The notes below the pieces were generated by a model that was not told where the DNA came from, ran no database searches, and worked only from the letters and a program-made list of their open reading frames with translations. Made by a program: the position numbers and the translations under genes. From JADJLQ01 sp044227925 (GTDB taxonomy: Bacteria > Bacteroidota > Bacteroidia > Chitinophagales > Saprospiraceae), in the NCBI GenBank assembly GCA_044227925.1, contig JBGAVW010000023.1:1-64000 (forward strand): a stretch of DNA of 64,000 nucleotides, read 5' to 3'. Positions 62,193 to 64,000 of this stretch are shown piece by piece. Within the stretch, counting starts at the first letter, position 1. Every line of letters begins with the position of its first letter.

Positions 62193-62999
62193 ATGCCAAT
62201 CATTCATACCAACGGTATCAATATCTATTACGAAATTCATGGTGAGGGCCCTCCCTTGCTACTGATAATGGGTATTACTGCTCCTGGAGCAGTCTGGGAA
62301 AAGCATTTAAATTATTGGAAAAAATTTTTCACTTGCATCGTGGTTGATAATCGGGGGGTTGGTAATTCAGACAAACCACCTGGGCCGTATAGCATCACCG
62401 ATATGGCAAATGATTGTAATGGATTATTGGAAGCATTGCAATTCACTCGTGTATCAGTAACAGGCGTATCCATGGGAAGTACCATAGCCATGCAATTATG
62501 TTTGTCTCATCCTGACAAAGTATCGGGCATGGTTTTAATGTGTCCATGGGCAAGATGCGATCATATGGCCAAATCCATATTTAGTCATATGATTTCCATT
62601 AAAGAAAAGTTATCACCCGATGAATTTGCACGATATATCCAATTGTTGATTTTTCATAAATCAAGTTGGGATGACCCAGCAATGCATCAGGAAATGATGG
62701 ATGCCAGGAAAGCCGCTCTCGAAGATCCCAATCCACAACCATTTTATGCTCTGCAAGCACAGGCTGTTGCATGCATGCAACACCATGTTTTAAATCAACT
62801 TGGTAAAATCAGAATACCAAGCCTGGTCATTGGGGGCAAGCAGGATATCTTTACCCCTGAGTGGATGGCCAAAGAAGTAGCAGAGGCTATTCCCGGAGCT
62901 CAACTGCATCTGTATGATAAAAGTGGCCATGCATTTCATTGGGAAAATTTAGAGGATTTTAATGAAAGAGTGAAAGAATGGTTGCTCAGGCATAAATAA
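62193..62999 (+). CDS. Alpha/beta-hydrolase (3-oxoadipate enol-lactonase-like)
   Basis: A 268-residue serine hydrolase. The nucleophile elbow GVSMGS holds Ser93, the Asp is in GGKQDIFTP and the catalytic His is in SGHAFHWEN near the C-terminus. The oxyanion start LLLIMGITAPG and VVDNRGVGNSDKP are typical of lactonases and esterases of this group. It begins one base after the preceding TIM-barrel gene stops and probably hydrolyses a lactone or ester made by the upstream enzymes. Confidence 0.87.
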   Translation: MPIIHTNGINIYYEIHGEGPPLLLIMGITAPGAVWEKHLNYWKKFFTCIVVDNRGVGNSDKPPGPYSITDMANDCNGLLEALQFTRVSVTGVSMGSTIAMQLCLSHPDKVSGMVLMCPWARCDHMAKSIFSHMISIKEKLSPDEFARYIQLLIFHKSSWDDPAMHQEMMDARKAALEDPNPQPFYALQAQAVACMQHHVLNQLGKIRIPSLVIGGKQDIFTPEWMAKEVAEAIPGAQLHLYDKSGHAFHWENLEDFNERVKEWLLRHK

Positions 63000-63084
63000 A
63001 CTTCTTTTGTAAATAGACTAAATACTTTTTTGAAGATTATTTTTGTCCGATATTTAAAGTAAAAGATAAAATATTAACTAAAAT

Positions 63085-63820
63085 TTGGAAAACAGTATCG
63101 AAAACAATAAGATTCTTTGGGATGAAAAATACAGATGGGAAAAAAATGGTGATGAATGGACTGGTCAGGCAATAAAATGCAAAATGCCATATGAAGACTG
63201 GAAACAATCCCTGTTTCGAAATCTGATCCTTCCCCATATCCATCAAAAAAAAAATTGTTCTCGAAATTGGTGCCGGGTATGGCCGTTGGTCGTCCCTCCT
63301 TGCAACGGGTGTGGATACCTTATTTCTGGTAGATTTAAGTTCTAATTGCATCGAATTTTGTAAAAGACTTTTTGTCGGTCAATCCCATATTAAATATTTG
63401 GTCAACGACGGAAAAACACTTTCTGGAATTGAGGATTCATCGATAGACTTCGTTTGGTCCTATGATACATTTGTCCATATAGATAAAAACATTATTGATT
63501 CGTATTTGAGTGAAATTTATCGTGTGTTTCATTCCGGAGGCTGCGCCATAATCCATCACCCCGGAAGAAATCATTTTTTTCTATTTTTAGGATTCATTCG
63601 ACATCTTGGGTGGTTGGGAAATTGGTTTTATAGACTGATTTCAATGCAGCAACTAAACGATATCGATGGTTGGCGATCAAATATTTCTGGTCAAATGTTT
63701 AAAAATCTGGCTAAAAAAAATGGACTGGTTATGATTGAGCAAATAAAATATTGGGATAAAAAAAATAAAATCGGTGTGCCTAGATTCAATGATTGTATTT
63801 CTATACTTGGAAAAAAATAA
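63085..63820 (+). pseudogene. SAM-dependent methyltransferase, frameshifted at an A10 tract
   Basis: Two overlapping frames together encode one methyltransferase. The first, from a TTG at 63085 (no ATG is available; a stop lies two codons upstream), runs to the sequence HIHQKKN. The second continues from about 63255 with IVLEIGAGYGRWS, the motif I SAM-binding loop, to the stop at 63820. Removing one A from the run of ten (63245-63254) joins them as HQKKIVLEIGAGYG. Motif II/III elements FVWSYDTFVHID follow. Either a true frameshift mutation, a sequencing error or transcriptional slippage at the A-run. A sulfotransferase gene follows, as in some surface-glycan clusters. Confidence 0.8.
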
Positions 63821-63827
63821 ATTATGA

Positions 63828-64000
63828 ATGCCAAAGCCTGATTTCTTAATTATTGGTGCTCAAAAATGTGGTACGACTTCCCTATTCTACTATTTGTCAC
63901 AACATCCCGACCTCTGCCTGCCTGCCATCAAAGAATTACAATTTTTTACGTTTGAGTATTCAAAAGGATGGCCATGGTATGAAAATCAATTTCCAGGAAA
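63828..64000 (+). CDS. Sulfotransferase-family protein, 3'-truncated by the window edge
   Basis: The frame begins at the ATG at 63828 and runs off the window. The first 58 residues are decisive: PKPDFLIIGAQKCGTTSLFYY is the 5'-phosphosulfate-binding loop of PAPS-dependent sulfotransferases (GAQKCGTTSL), followed by LSQHPDLCLPAIKELQFF. The gene starts 7 bases after the methyltransferase stop. It probably sulfates a glycan or lipid. Confidence 0.85.
   Translation, partial: MPKPDFLIIGAQKCGTTSLFYYLSQHPDLCLPAIKELQFFTFEYSKGWPWYENQFPG

Overview
The window is A+T-rich chromosomal DNA from a member of the Bacteroidota, perhaps a Saprospiraceae/Chitinophagia-type environmental lineage; that rank is a guess. 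The evidence is TAnnTTTG-type -7 promoter boxes, a type IX secretion C-terminal sorting domain, Bacteroidota-type lipoprotein signals, and families typical of the phylum (DUF4105, DUF4230, DUF4403, BlaR1/BlaI pairs, S16 with a long C-terminal tail). No tRNA, rRNA, CRISPR array, intact insertion sequence or prophage was recognised. Both edges cut genes: uvrA on the left, a sulfotransferase on the right.

Layout. 1-4945 (+): 3' part of uvrA, a CDP-alcohol phosphatidyltransferase and a membrane alkaline-phosphatase-superfamily transferase. 4957-7808 (-): a tight four-gene operon of GTP cyclohydrolase II, an MDR-type dehydrogenase-like protein, an atypical pterin-synthase-like protein and a glycosyltransferase. 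Together with the convergent lipid-headgroup genes this is my best candidate for an undescribed biosynthetic system. 7891-10238 (-): LOG-family protein and M20 amidohydrolase. 10365-13951: lactonase, two SDR dehydrogenases, mutarotase and aldo/keto reductase, resembling the non-phosphorylating L-fucose/L-rhamnose oxidation route; a matching FAH-type hydrolase lies at 35029. 13983-24480: envelope and hydrolytic proteins (DUF4403 lipoprotein, sortilin-like beta-propeller, DUF4105/Lnb-like, PAP2 haloperoxidase-like, M1 peptidase, GNAT). 24525-30070: EI24-like membrane protein, an unknown 461-residue protein, rpsP, sppA, YceI. 30148-34667: S9 peptidase, PIG-L deacetylase and an AGE-fold lipoprotein. 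35029-39993: FAH hydrolase, CNNM/CorC protein, SPFH protein, transaldolase, the SRP RNA gene and yaaA. 40031-43780 (-): Gfo/Idh/MocA oxidoreductase and GH116 glycosidase. 43908-49019: small secreted proteins, cupin, ruvC, and a DUF3108/DUF4230 pair. 49191-51858 (-): BlaI repressor plus an unusual BlaR1-like protease carrying two TonB_C domains and a T9SS sorting domain. 52196-55343: DoxX, outer-membrane barrel, RseP-type protease, HscB. 55597-62999 (+): a catabolic run of cytochrome c fusion lipoprotein, ThuA-like protein, three TIM-barrel isomerase/epimerases (one with the exact D-tagatose 3-epimerase ligand numbering) and an alpha/beta hydrolase. 63085-64000: a methyltransferase frameshifted at an A10 tract, and a sulfotransferase.

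The overall picture is a heterotroph that breaks down glycosides and deoxy-sugars with secreted lipoproteins and periplasmic enzymes, with housekeeping DNA-repair, translation and envelope genes interspersed. Intergenic regions carry 7-nt-period tandem repeats in several places and a few short decayed coding fragments.
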